64,000 nt of DNA, taken from the NCBI RefSeq assembly GCF_042684485.1, contig NZ_JBHULM010000007.1, forward strand, positions 558,001 through 622,000. The letters run 5' to 3'. The notes beneath the pieces are model-generated. The model was not told where the DNA came from and did not search any database. It saw only the letters and a program-made list of their open reading frames with translations. Below, one piece after another: positions 17,425 to 25,758 of this stretch (positions are counted from its first letter, which is position 1; every line of letters starts with the position of its first letter). The position numbers and the translations under genes are program-made. Source of the DNA: Oceanihabitans gracilariae (GTDB lineage Bacteria; Bacteroidota; Bacteroidia; Flavobacteriales; Flavobacteriaceae).

Positions 17425-18207
17425 ATGAAAAACTGGTTTACTATATTTTTTTTACTACTAATTGTTACATTTAGTCAGGCGCAAGAGCTGCCTTCTAAAG
17501 TAAAAGGTGTAGTAATTAACGCAGCAGATGATACCACTCTAGAAAGCGTAAATATTGTAAACTTAACACAAGTAATAGGTACAACAACAGATGAAAACGG
17601 TGTGTTTGAACTTACAGCTAAGCCAAATGATACCTTACACTTTTCTTATTTAGGTTTTAAATCTATTAAGGTAAGAGTAACTAATGACTGGTTGAAGTAT
17701 GGTAGTTCAGATATTGCTTTAACAGAATTGGCTTTAGCTTTAGAAGAAGTAGTAGTAACACAGTTTAAACTTACTGGTTTTTTAGAGGTAGATATTAAAA
17801 ATGTACCCACAAACAATAATTACAGATATGCAATTTCGGGCTTACCTAGTACAGGTTATGAAGCTGGAAATAATTCGCCAAGTGCTGTAACCAAAGTTTT
17901 AGGTGCTATTTTTAATCCTGCAGACTTTTTGTATAGAATGTTTGGTAGACAACCAAATGAGATGCGAAAACTAAAAAAGATGAAGCAAGATGATGAGATA
18001 AGAAACTTACTTGCTACACGTTTTGACAGAGAAATGCTTATGGCTTTATTACAAGTAAACCGAGTAGATTTAGATGAAATTGTGACCCAGTGTAACTACT
18101 CTAAAGATTTTATAAACTCTGCTAATGATCTTCAAATTTTAGATGCTATTAGTGAGTGTTATGAAGAATACAAAGTATTAAACAGAAGTAGATCTAGTAA
18201 ATTTTAA
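17425..18207 (+). CDS. Secreted carboxypeptidase-regulatory-like domain protein
   Basis: A 260-residue exported protein. Signal peptide at 1-19 (TFSQAQ), then a CarboxypepD_reg-like beta-sandwich at about 24-110 (KVKGVVINAADDTTLESVNIVNL, GTTTDENGVFELTA, DTLHFSYLGFKSIKVRV). This fold is the one seen at the N-terminus of Bacteroidota TonB receptors. The remaining helical half (EMRKLKKMKQDDEIRNLLATRFDREML) has no barrel, so this is not a receptor. A stand-alone regulator or periplasmic binding role is possible but unproven. A strong terminator follows. Confidence 0.82.
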   Translation: MKNWFTIFFLLLIVTFSQAQELPSKVKGVVINAADDTTLESVNIVNLTQVIGTTTDENGVFELTAKPNDTLHFSYLGFKSIKVRVTNDWLKYGSSDIALTELALALEEVVVTQFKLTGFLEVDIKNVPTNNNYRYAISGLPSTGYEAGNNSPSAVTKVLGAIFNPADFLYRMFGRQPNEMRKLKKMKQDDEIRNLLATRFDREMLMALLQVNRVDLDEIVTQCNYSKDFINSANDLQILDAISECYEEYKVLNRSRSSKF

Positions 18208-18229
18208 AGATTTTTAAAATATAATATAC

Positions 18230-18263
18230 AAAGCGTAATCCTTTATTGGGTTACGCTTTTTTT
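18230..18263 (+). terminator. Terminator after the CarboxypepD_reg-like gene
   Basis: AAAGCGTAATCC pairs with the later GGGTTACGCTTT (one G-U pair) around a 6-nt loop and is followed by seven T. Factor-independent terminator on the plus strand, a few bases before the convergent trmH stop. Confidence 0.88.
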
Positions 18264-18270
18264 ATTGCAA

Positions 18271-18930
18271 TCATTTATTCTCTTCGTAATAACGTGCTAT
18301 AATTTGGTCATAGCTTTTAATTGTTTTTTTCACCCAATCTAATCGCTTTGCATTTTGCTCTTCTTCACTAAGTTGCCAAGCAATATCGCTTCGTCTTAAT
18401 TTGGCTGTTACTTCTTGTAAAACAATAGCTGCAGAAACAGAAATATTTAAACTTTCTGTAAAACCAATCATAGGTATTTTTAGGTAACAATCTGCAGCAT
18501 CTAAAACCTCTTGGCTTAAGCCTTCGGTTTCTCTTCCAAAGAAAAAACAAGACTTTTTTGTAAAGTCAAAATCTTGTAATTCGCAATCTTCAATATGTGG
18601 TGTAGTTGCTACAATTTGATATCCTTTTTGTTTTACATCTGCAATGCAATCTTTAATAGAATGAAACCTATTTAAGTCTACCCATTTCTGTGCTCCCATA
18701 GCAATTTCTCTGTCAATACTTTTGCTATTCACCTCTTCTACTATATTCACTTCTTGTATACCAAAAACATCACAACTACGCATTACAGCGCTTGAATTAT
18801 GTAATTGATACACGTCTTCTGTAGCAACCGTAAAATGCTTTGTACGTTGTTTAATCACTCTATTAAACTTGTTTCTTCGGTTTTCGGTTAAGTAGGTTTC
18901 TAGATATTCTAGAAGTTTAATGTCTGTCAT
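18271..18930 (-). CDS. trmH: tRNA (guanosine-2'-O-)-methyltransferase TrmH (SpoU family)
   Basis: SPOUT methyltransferase of the TrmH group, which 2'-O-methylates G18 in the tRNA D-loop with SAM. The 219 residues contain HNSSAVMRSCDVFGIQEVNIVE (motif 1 with the catalytic Arg), FFFGRETEGLSQEVLDAADCYLKIPM (motif 2) and GFTESLNISVSAAIVLQEV (motif 3, knot). The N-terminal MTDIKLLEYLETYLTENRRNKFNRVIKQRT fits TrmH more closely than TrmL or RlmB. Monocistronic. Confidence 0.88.
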   Translation of the reverse strand: MTDIKLLEYLETYLTENRRNKFNRVIKQRTKHFTVATEDVYQLHNSSAVMRSCDVFGIQEVNIVEEVNSKSIDREIAMGAQKWVDLNRFHSIKDCIADVKQKGYQIVATTPHIEDCELQDFDFTKKSCFFFGRETEGLSQEVLDAADCYLKIPMIGFTESLNISVSAAIVLQEVTAKLRRSDIAWQLSEEEQNAKRLDWVKKTIKSYDQIIARYYEENK

Positions 18931-19057
18931 ATTTTTTACTAAAAGTCAAATTTAATTAAAAAAGAACGGATAACCACTTTCTTAGGAATGACAAAAAAAG
19001 TAATTTTATATTTTGAGCAGATTACCACTTTGGTGGGAAGAAATAGGATCTAATTAT

Positions 19058-19735
19058 ATGAAAAACATTGTAGTATTAACAGGAGCAGGAATAAGTGCAG
19101 AAAGTGGTATTAAAACCTTTAGAGATGCCGATGGTTTATGGGAAGGTCACGATGTGATGCAAGTAGCATCTCCACAAGGATTTAGAGATAACCCTTCCTT
19201 GGTTTTAGATTTTTACAACCAACGAAGAAGACAACTTTTAGAAGTGCAACCCAACCAAGCACATTATGATTTGGCTTCTTTAGAAAAAGAACACAACATA
19301 ACCATTATAACGCAAAATGTAGACGATTTACATGAACGTGCAGGAAGTACCAACGTAGTGCATTTACATGGCGAATTATTAAAAGTTCGCAGTATTACTA
19401 ACGAAAATGATGTACAAGAATGGAAAACAGATTTACTGCTTGGTGATGTGAATAAAAAAGGCCACCAACTACGACCACATATTGTTTGGTTTGGCGAAGC
19501 AGTACCAATGTTTGAAAAAGCAGTAGAAATTTGTGAAACAGCAGATATTCTTTTAATTATTGGTACCAGCATGCAAGTATATCCTGCTGCTAGTTTAATG
19601 CATTATGTACCAGAAAACACACCAACCTATTTTATAGATCCAAAACCTGCAATGTCCAGTAAAACCAATTTAACTGTTGTTGCAAAACCTGCAACTATTG
19701 GAGTAAAAGAAGTGATTCTTTTTATTAATGAATAG
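19058..19735 (+). CDS. cobB: NAD-dependent protein deacylase, SIR2 family (CobB-like)
   Basis: Sirtuin that removes acyl groups from lysines using NAD. NAD-binding GAGIS (9-13), FRDADGLWEG (21-30), QNVDDLHERAGS (86-97) and catalytic His104 in HLHG are present. Tyr53 and Arg56 (FYNQRR) match the class III desuccinylase pocket. The ATG at 19058 is preferred over the open frame from 19013 because it gives the canonical MKNIVVLTGAGIS. The zinc ribbon region between residues 106 and 140 contains no cysteine at all, unlike typical CobB. Confidence 0.92.
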   Translation: MKNIVVLTGAGISAESGIKTFRDADGLWEGHDVMQVASPQGFRDNPSLVLDFYNQRRRQLLEVQPNQAHYDLASLEKEHNITIITQNVDDLHERAGSTNVVHLHGELLKVRSITNENDVQEWKTDLLLGDVNKKGHQLRPHIVWFGEAVPMFEKAVEICETADILLIIGTSMQVYPAASLMHYVPENTPTYFIDPKPAMSSKTNLTVVAKPATIGVKEVILFINE

Positions 19736-19749
19736 ATTTAAATTGTTTT

Positions 19750-20127
19750 TTATTGATCATTATTTACCTCAACCCAATACTTATCTGGATCTTGAAAGTA
19801 AACCTGCTCTACCCCATCTTTTCTAACATAGTCTTTTTTAACAGTGCCAATCCAATCACTATAATCTACATTTAAAGTCTTTAAATGACTTATAAATAAA
19901 CCTAAATCTGCAGTTGCTAAAGCAAAGTGAACAGCTTTGTTGGTTATTACTTCTTCATTGGGTCTTGGTATTAAATGAAGTTGTTTACCATCCCCTATAG
20001 AAAGCCATCTTGTTTTAGAGTTAGAAGCAGTATTTGCAATCTCTTTAAACTTAAATACTTTTTGATAAAACGCAACAGAGGCATCTACGTCTTTTACAGA
20101 AAGTGCTATATGATTAAATGTAAACAT
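19750..20127 (-). CDS. VOC (glyoxalase/bleomycin-resistance) family protein
   Basis: A 125-residue vicinal-oxygen-chelate protein with two beta-alpha-beta-beta-beta modules. Candidate metal ligands sit where expected: His6 (NHIALSV), His67 (AVHFALAT) and Glu120 (DKYWVEVNN). The family includes glyoxalase I, dioxygenases and antibiotic-binding proteins; specificity cannot be read from the sequence. It is convergent with the sirtuin gene, 14 nt between stops. Confidence 0.85.
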   Translation of the reverse strand: MFTFNHIALSVKDVDASVAFYQKVFKFKEIANTASNSKTRWLSIGDGKQLHLIPRPNEEVITNKAVHFALATADLGLFISHLKTLNVDYSDWIGTVKKDYVRKDGVEQVYFQDPDKYWVEVNNDQ

Positions 20128-20176
20128 GTTTCTTTTTTTAAACGTTTAAGAAAAAACTATTAAGAGGATACAAAAT

Positions 20177-20611
20177 TTAAAAATTACTTTCTTCAGCCAT
20201 TTTTACCACACCTACAGTAAGTACCAAATTAGCAAAACGACGCTGTTCTCCCGTTTGAATAATTAATGTAGTGTTAACATCTCTTATTTTGTCATAAAAA
20301 GCCCAACGCTCCATCTCATCCCAAGTTACGTCACCCAACATTTTTTTATAAGCATCATGTATTTCTGCATTTGCTTCTGCAGGTTTTTCCATTACAATAG
20401 CTCCTTGAATAGGACAAACCTCTAATATACCTTCAAGAACAGTAAGTGCATCTAATAATCCTGGACGAAAATTAAGGTGTACTGTTGTAGAATTTGGACC
20501 ATTCATGGCACCAACAGGTAAATTACCATCTGCAATAACAACTTGTGCAAAATGGCCGGAACGTGCAAGCACTTCCATTATAGTAGGATGAATTACGGGT
20601 GTTTTTAACAT
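20177..20611 (-). CDS. RbsD/FucU family sugar mutarotase
   Basis: RbsD/FucU proteins interconvert anomers or ring forms of fucose or ribose so that kinases and isomerases receive the right form. The 144 residues contain the catalytic pattern with His20 in RSGHFAQVVIADGNLP, and QTGEQRRFANLVLTVGVV at the end, typical of FucU-like members. It lies downstream of an SDR dehydrogenase gene but a strong hairpin separates the two, so they may not be equally expressed. No sugar kinase or isomerase is present nearby. Confidence 0.85.
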   Translation of the reverse strand: MLKTPVIHPTIMEVLARSGHFAQVVIADGNLPVGAMNGPNSTTVHLNFRPGLLDALTVLEGILEVCPIQGAIVMEKPAEANAEIHDAYKKMLGDVTWDEMERWAFYDKIRDVNTTLIIQTGEQRRFANLVLTVGVVKMAEESNF

Positions 20612-20636
20612 AGCTTGTAGCTTTATAAAGTAAATA

Positions 20637-20670
20637 AAAACACTAGGGGCTAGGTAGCACCTAGTGTTTT
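20637..20670 (-). terminator. Hairpin between the SDR gene and the RbsD/FucU gene
   Basis: Eleven-bp stem (20637-20647 with 20660-20670, core CACTAGG/CCTAGTG) with a 12-nt loop. On the minus strand it is followed by a T-rich tract, so it acts as a terminator or partial read-through element after the SDR gene. Confidence 0.78.
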
Positions 20671-20704
20671 AAATGTTTTTGATGTTTAATTATTTTTCAA
20701 AAAA

Positions 20705-21475
20705 CTACATATTGTAAACACCACCATTGATATCTAATGTAGCACCTGTAATAAAGCCATCATATTCTGACGCTAGATATAAAACAGCTCTAGCTACGTC
20801 ATCTGCATTACCTGCTCTTTGTATAGGAATACCTGCTGTTGTAGCAGCAGCTGACTCTTTTGTAGTATGTGTGTTATGAAATGAAGTACCAAGAATAAGT
20901 CCTGGAGCAACCGCATTAACTCTAGTACCTTGTGCACCTAATTCTGTAGAAAGTGCTCTTGTAAAAGTTAAAATAGCTCCTTTACTAGTAGAGTAAACTA
21001 AAGATCCTGGATGCCCTCCTTTACGTCCTGCAAGTGATGCCAAATTAACAATACTACTATTATCATTTTTTGCTAAATAAGGAGCTGCTGCTCGTGTTAC
21101 AAACATCATAGAAGTAAGATTAATATCCATTACTTTATGCCAGAAATCTGGTTCTATTTCGTTTAGTAATTTACGTGCAACAAGAGAACCTGCATTGTTA
21201 ATTAGTATGTCTAAACCACCTAATGCTTCTATGGTTTTTTCTACCAATGCATTTGCTTCTTCTTCTTTGGTTAAGTCTCCACTAATTGCAGCTGCTTGTA
21301 CTCCTTTACTTGTAGCGTATGCTGTTAATTGGTTAGCAGTATCTGCACTTGAAAAATAATGAATAACAACATTGGCACCACTATCTATAAAGTGTTTAGT
21401 AATTGCTTCACCAATTCCTTGCGCTCCAGCTGTGATTAAAACATTTTTTCCTGTTAACTTACTATTGTTTTTCAT
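20705..21475 (-). CDS. Short-chain dehydrogenase/reductase (SDR)
   Basis: Classical SDR of 256 residues using NAD(P). Cofactor motif TAGAQGIG (15-22), NNAG (93-96), and catalytic Ser147, Tyr161, Lys165 (YSTSK) are intact. The C-terminal YLASEYDGFITGATLDINGG is typical of the FabG/glucose-dehydrogenase-like group. The adjacent RbsD/FucU mutarotase suggests a sugar (fucose- or pentose-like) substrate, but that is inference. An exact minus-strand TATATTTG -7 element lies at 21552-21559. Confidence 0.9.
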   Translation of the reverse strand: MKNNSKLTGKNVLITAGAQGIGEAITKHFIDSGANVVIHYFSSADTANQLTAYATSKGVQAAAISGDLTKEEEANALVEKTIEALGGLDILINNAGSLVARKLLNEIEPDFWHKVMDINLTSMMFVTRAAAPYLAKNDNSSIVNLASLAGRKGGHPGSLVYSTSKGAILTFTRALSTELGAQGTRVNAVAPGLILGTSFHNTHTTKESAAATTAGIPIQRAGNADDVARAVLYLASEYDGFITGATLDINGGVYNM

Positions 21476-21705
21476 GTTATTTCTTTAAAATTAGGTTTAT
21501 AATCGCAGGAAACTCCGCATGGTAGTTATGTACGACATACTTTTCTTTTTACAAATATAGCATAATAAGGCAGGTTTGCATAAAAGCAAAACAACTGGAC
21601 CTTATTTTTCAATTAAAGCCTTTTAAAAGCACCTAAAACAGGAACTTTTTACAACATTTCATGAAGAGGAAACAAAAGGCTTTCTACTTCTTTTTTTATA
21701 TAAAA

Positions 21706-23274
21706 TTACTCTTCAACACGCTGTAGATCTAGATCATGAAAATCAAAACTAAAATCTATATTTGGCGAGATTCCTTTTATGCTAATATTTTGTGCTTTTT
21801 GGTTTTCGTTTAAATTAAAGCTAACAAAAGCATCTGCATTCATATCTTGATATTCCCATTGTACAGCAAAAGTTTCGTCTTTATAAAAACGTAAAGGTCC
21901 GTTTAATTTTGGTGATCTATGAAACTTTATCCAAAGTTGATTTTCTTTCATAAAAACTTCACAAGTACCAAACCAATTATCTTTATAAATGCCAATATAC
22001 TTTTGGGTATCTATTGGTTTATCTGCATTGTTTTTCACTGTTTCCCATACTTCATCTGTAATAGCATCTCCTTTCTTTTCTTTAGATTGTAAGTAATCAG
22101 CATACTTATCAATCCATTTAAAATCGTCTAATTCTAAATATCTATCTAAAATGGTTTGTGATACCGAAGAGAAAAATGCGCCACCATCATTACTAGTATT
22201 TGTTAAAATAACAATACCTAAATCCATATCTGGAATTAATACGGTTTGTGATAGCATTCCTGGCAAACCACCTGTGTGTTCTACTTTCATATTACCAAGC
22301 ACATCAGACAAGAACCAACCTAAACCATATCCTGAAAAATGCGAATTGTATCTAGGATTTTTATTTACTCCCATAACAGTATGTATACTCCACATTTGGT
22401 CATGATTAGCAGCACTAAAAAGTTCTTTTTCTAAACTTTCACCATATTTTCCTGCGTTTAAATGTAAAAGCATCCATTGGCATAAATCATCTACATTCGA
22501 AAAAATTCCACCTGCTGCACCATTCATCATTTCTTCAAAAGTTGGTATGACTTCTATTTTTCCGGATTCGGTAGAATGTGAAGCAGATAAATTAGAGGTG
22601 TCTTTAATTTCTGATAAGGCAGCATAAGAATTATCCATACCTAAAGGCTCTAATATTCTAGTTTTAATAAAGGCTTCCCAAGTCATGCCACTTTTTCTGG
22701 CTATTAATTCACCAGCAACTAGATATAATAAATTATCATAATCCCATTTGGTTCTAAAAGCAGAAGAAGCCTTAAAATGTTGAAAACTAGAAAGTAAATC
22801 TTGCATAGTAAAATCGGTTCCGTCAGGAAAAAACATTAAATCTCCCATACCTAAAGGTAAACCACTTCGATGTGTCACTAAATCCAGAATATTAAAATTG
22901 TCTTCTACATAGTCATTATACATAGTAAATTCTGGTATGTGATCTTTTACTTTATCTTCCCAGTTTATTTTACCTTCTTCTACTAAAATGGCTAATCCTG
23001 CTGTAGTAAACGCTTTACTATTAGATGCTATAGCAAATTGTGTATGTGCATTTACAGGCTCTTTTGTTGCTATTGATTTTACACCATATCCTTGATTATG
23101 AATAATTTTTCCGTCTTTAACTACTGCAACTGCTGCTCCTGCTACGTTAAACTTGCTCATAGCATAGTTAATAATGGAATCTATTTGCTTTGAAGACACT
23201 TGTGCAGTGACATTATTGCTTATAAAAAAGAATAGCAACAATATACCTACTACAGAGTTTTTAAATAATTTCAT
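21706..23274 (-). CDS. Exported serine hydrolase, class C beta-lactamase family
   Basis: Periplasmic or secreted protein of the beta-lactamase/AmpH/esterase family, 522 residues. Signal peptide ends near residue 24 (NNVTAQ). The catalytic SxxK is S84-N-S-K87 and YxN is Y179-D-N181, with a downstream HTGG near residue 340 replacing the KTG triad. The C-terminal domain (about 410-520) is a lipocalin-like DUF3471-type region. Family members include esterases and D-amino-acid peptidases, so resistance to beta-lactams should not be assumed. Confidence 0.9.
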   Translation of the reverse strand: MKLFKNSVVGILLLFFFISNNVTAQVSSKQIDSIINYAMSKFNVAGAAVAVVKDGKIIHNQGYGVKSIATKEPVNAHTQFAIASNSKAFTTAGLAILVEEGKINWEDKVKDHIPEFTMYNDYVEDNFNILDLVTHRSGLPLGMGDLMFFPDGTDFTMQDLLSSFQHFKASSAFRTKWDYDNLLYLVAGELIARKSGMTWEAFIKTRILEPLGMDNSYAALSEIKDTSNLSASHSTESGKIEVIPTFEEMMNGAAGGIFSNVDDLCQWMLLHLNAGKYGESLEKELFSAANHDQMWSIHTVMGVNKNPRYNSHFSGYGLGWFLSDVLGNMKVEHTGGLPGMLSQTVLIPDMDLGIVILTNTSNDGGAFFSSVSQTILDRYLELDDFKWIDKYADYLQSKEKKGDAITDEVWETVKNNADKPIDTQKYIGIYKDNWFGTCEVFMKENQLWIKFHRSPKLNGPLRFYKDETFAVQWEYQDMNADAFVSFNLNENQKAQNISIKGISPNIDFSFDFHDLDLQRVEE

Positions 23275-23316
23275 TAGATTTTGATTTTAATACATAAAAC
23301 ATCTTAAAGATAGGAA

Positions 23317-24552
23317 TTAAATCTTATTCTTCTCCTCTATCCATTTACTCATAAACTTAGTACTTTGTAAAGTATGATGCATTAACATTTGCCCTGTAAA
23401 GTTTTCCTTACGATGATGTACTAATTGGTTTGTAACGCTTTCTATGGTAGCTATAAATTCTTGCTGCAGTGTTTCTTTTTGAAAGCGTGTATTTATCACT
23501 TGTAAACCGTTTTGTTGTTTTTGTTTCCATAGTGTTTCGTCTTTATAAAGCGCAACTGCTTTGTCTGCAAACTCTTGTGGATTATCAGTAATAAATCCGT
23601 TAGCCTGCAAATCACCATACATACCTTCTGCTCCTATAGTTGTAGTAACACAAGGCGTTCCGTTTTGCATCGCTTCTACCAGTTTTCCTTTTAAACCTGC
23701 ACCAAAGCGTATTGCCGCTACACATACTTTAGCTTGTTGCATCACATGGTTTGCATCTTGCGCAAAACCTTTTATTAAAAATCCTTCTCTCTTGTTGTGT
23801 AACTGATTTACTTTTTGACTAGCATAAGAACCATAAATATGCATTTCGGCTTTTGGTAATTGTTTTCTTATCAATGGCCAAATAGTTTCTTTTAAATATA
23901 AAACCGAATTATAATTAGGTTCATGTATAAAATTACCAATGGTTATAAAGTGGTTTCGATCGTTAAAACTTGGTAGTTTATGTATAGCTTGGATAGAAAC
24001 ACCATCTAACATAAATGGTAAATAATGCAATAAAGCAGCATCTACTTTAAATTTATCTTTTAAAATTTCAATTTCTGCTTCAGATATAATTAAAGAAATA
24101 TCACTTCTATAAATACTTGCTATTTCGCGTTTTGCCGTATCATTAAGTAAATATGAAGTATTAAAAGGCTGTTTCTCTTTAAAGGCTTGCTGTCTTCCTT
24201 TGCGTAAAGAATGTAAATCTTCGGTATCTAAAATTCGTAAAGCATTTGGGCAGCTTTCTGCAACACGCCAACCAAACTGTTCTTCCATCATAAACCTATC
24301 AAAAAGCACCACATCTGGCTGCAAGGTTTCAATAAATGTATTAAAACTGGTATTATTGAGTGCTATTGCAACTTGCGTAATACCTATGGTAGTTAAATCA
24401 AAGGCATTTTCGCTTTTAGCACAAGGACTAGCAAACGTGATGGTATATTCTTGTTCTTGAAACAGTTTTATAAGCTGCATCATCCTGCTTCCTGCGGCAG
24501 AGCTTTTAGGTTCTGGCCATACAAAACCTATAATTAAGAGTTTTTTTGTCAC
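23317..24552 (-). CDS. Glycosyltransferase, GT-B fold (GT1/GT4-like)
   Basis: A 411-residue cytoplasmic glycosyltransferase with two Rossmann halves. The N-terminal half opens MTKKLLIIGFVWPEPKSSAAGSRM. The C-terminal half holds the nucleotide-sugar site (FAQDANHVMQQAKVCVAAIRFGAGLKGKLVEAMQNGTPCVTTTIGAEG). The pattern of a conserved Gly-rich loop before an acidic Glu in LVEAM is typical of GT4-like enzymes. Donor and acceptor are unknown. It is a lone gene and not part of a polysaccharide cluster in this window. Confidence 0.85.
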   Translation of the reverse strand: MTKKLLIIGFVWPEPKSSAAGSRMMQLIKLFQEQEYTITFASPCAKSENAFDLTTIGITQVAIALNNTSFNTFIETLQPDVVLFDRFMMEEQFGWRVAESCPNALRILDTEDLHSLRKGRQQAFKEKQPFNTSYLLNDTAKREIASIYRSDISLIISEAEIEILKDKFKVDAALLHYLPFMLDGVSIQAIHKLPSFNDRNHFITIGNFIHEPNYNSVLYLKETIWPLIRKQLPKAEMHIYGSYASQKVNQLHNKREGFLIKGFAQDANHVMQQAKVCVAAIRFGAGLKGKLVEAMQNGTPCVTTTIGAEGMYGDLQANGFITDNPQEFADKAVALYKDETLWKQKQQNGLQVINTRFQKETLQQEFIATIESVTNQLVHHRKENFTGQMLMHHTLQSTKFMSKWIEEKNKI

Positions 24553-24601
24553 AAAGGTGCAATGTTATTTGTGTTACTAAAGTGTAGTTACTGTAAAACG
24601 T

Positions 24602-25075
24602 TTATTCTGGTTTTGGTAATAAGCTGTATTTTAAACGTACATTTTTTGCCCAACTAATTACAGATTCTATTTGTGCATCTGTAAGTTTTGCTTCAGAATG
24701 TGCCCAAGTGTAAGATTCTAATGGCATTTCTTTTTCTTCTACCATTTCTATAAGTTCTTCAAACTTATGGTCTTTCTTTTTTACAGAATTAGCTTCCCAA
24801 CCAGAAACATTAAAATGTTTTTTTCCGTGTTTAACATGATCTGCTAACCAATAATTTACTGGAGTTATTTTATTGTACCATGGATAATTGGTAACATCAC
24901 TATGGCAATCATAACAACTAGTTTGTAAAATAAGCTTTACATCTTCTGGCGGATTGGTTTCGGTTTCAAAAGCTGTAATAGATGTAAGTTCTCCTTCATT
25001 TCTTTCTGGTCCGAAAAATTGTGCTATTACAAACACAACAAGTAAAAGCAAAAGTATTTTTTTTATAATTTTCAT
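24602..25075 (-). CDS. Membrane-anchored haem-binding domain protein (c-type cytochrome-like)
   Basis: A 157-residue protein with an N-terminal membrane anchor (about 5-20), then a haem-binding domain with one CYDCH motif (54-58) and the family block SDVTNYPWYNKITPVNYWLADHVKHGKKHFNVSGW. This matches the Haem_bd family of Bacteroidota. Haem would be attached outside the cytoplasm. The role is probably electron transfer or redox sensing, but no oxidase genes are adjacent. Confidence 0.88.
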   Translation of the reverse strand: MKIIKKILLLLLVVFVIAQFFGPERNEGELTSITAFETETNPPEDVKLILQTSCYDCHSDVTNYPWYNKITPVNYWLADHVKHGKKHFNVSGWEANSVKKKDHKFEELIEMVEEKEMPLESYTWAHSEAKLTDAQIESVISWAKNVRLKYSLLPKPE

Positions 25076-25118
25076 CTAGTTATTTTTATTAGTTTAGACA
25101 TTAAAAATACTAAATCTT

Positions 25119-25691
25119 TTGACTTCTGACCAACTATATCAAGAATTAAATTATGTAAATCACTCGCGTGAAAAACGCTTGTATTACGCAAATTTACTGA
25201 TAGATAATCCGGAATGGATACCCAAAGTATTAGAAATTCTTTTTAAGGTAGATGATAAAATTTCTCCTCGAGCCGCTTGGGTTTTAGAATTTATGTGCAA
25301 AGAGAATTTAGAAAAAATGATTCCGTTTTTAGATACATTTACTCAGAATATGCATCAAGTACATCAAGATTCTGCAGTAAGACCTGTTGCTAAAATTTGT
25401 GAGTATTTGGTAAAAGCATACTATGCTAAAACCGAAAACAAAATTAAAAAAGAATTACTGCCTAAACATCGTGAAAAAATTATTGAAGTCTGTTTCGATT
25501 ATATGATTAATGACGAAAAAATTGCTCCAAAAGCATATGCTATGTATACCTTGTTTTTACTTGGTAATGATTATGATTGGATTCACCCAGAACTGGTTTT
25601 AATTTTAGAGCGTGATTACCAGATGCAAAGCTCTGGCTATAAAGCACGAGCTAAGCAAATTATAAAAAAGATAAAAACAAAAAAATCATAA
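25119..25691 (+). CDS. Helical HEAT-like protein upstream of purB
   Basis: A 190-residue all-helical soluble protein with no signal peptide. Paired amphipathic helices (RAAWVLEFMCKENLEKMIPFLD, VRPVAKICEYLVKAYY, APKAYAMYTLFLLGNDYDWIHPELVLIL) suggest HEAT-type repeats and a binding role. Database entries for this family are sometimes named adenylosuccinate lyase only because of the neighbour; it has none of the PurB motifs. The start is a TTG, the only start giving the whole repeat array. A separate promoter lies before purB. Confidence 0.75.
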   Translation: MTSDQLYQELNYVNHSREKRLYYANLLIDNPEWIPKVLEILFKVDDKISPRAAWVLEFMCKENLEKMIPFLDTFTQNMHQVHQDSAVRPVAKICEYLVKAYYAKTENKIKKELLPKHREKIIEVCFDYMINDEKIAPKAYAMYTLFLLGNDYDWIHPELVLILERDYQMQSSGYKARAKQIIKKIKTKKS

Positions 25692-25722
25692 TTCTAAATT
25701 CGTAATTACTAATACAAAAACC

Positions 25723-25730
25723 TATCTTTG
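25723..25730 (+). promoter_or_regulatory. Probable purB promoter -7 element
   Basis: TATCTTTG matches TAnnTTTG exactly and lies 29 nt before the purB ATG. The -33 region carries only a weak TTCG-like element near 25699, so the assignment rests mainly on the -7 box. Confidence 0.5.
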
Positions 25731-25758
25731 AAACTTCTAAAAAATCAACACACAAACT

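Noticed and set aside
21706..23274. Reading the serine hydrolase as a beta-lactamase resistance gene
   Set aside because: SxxK and YxN are shared by many esterases and peptidases, the KTG motif is HTGG, and a DUF3471-type tail is present; resistance cannot be claimed.
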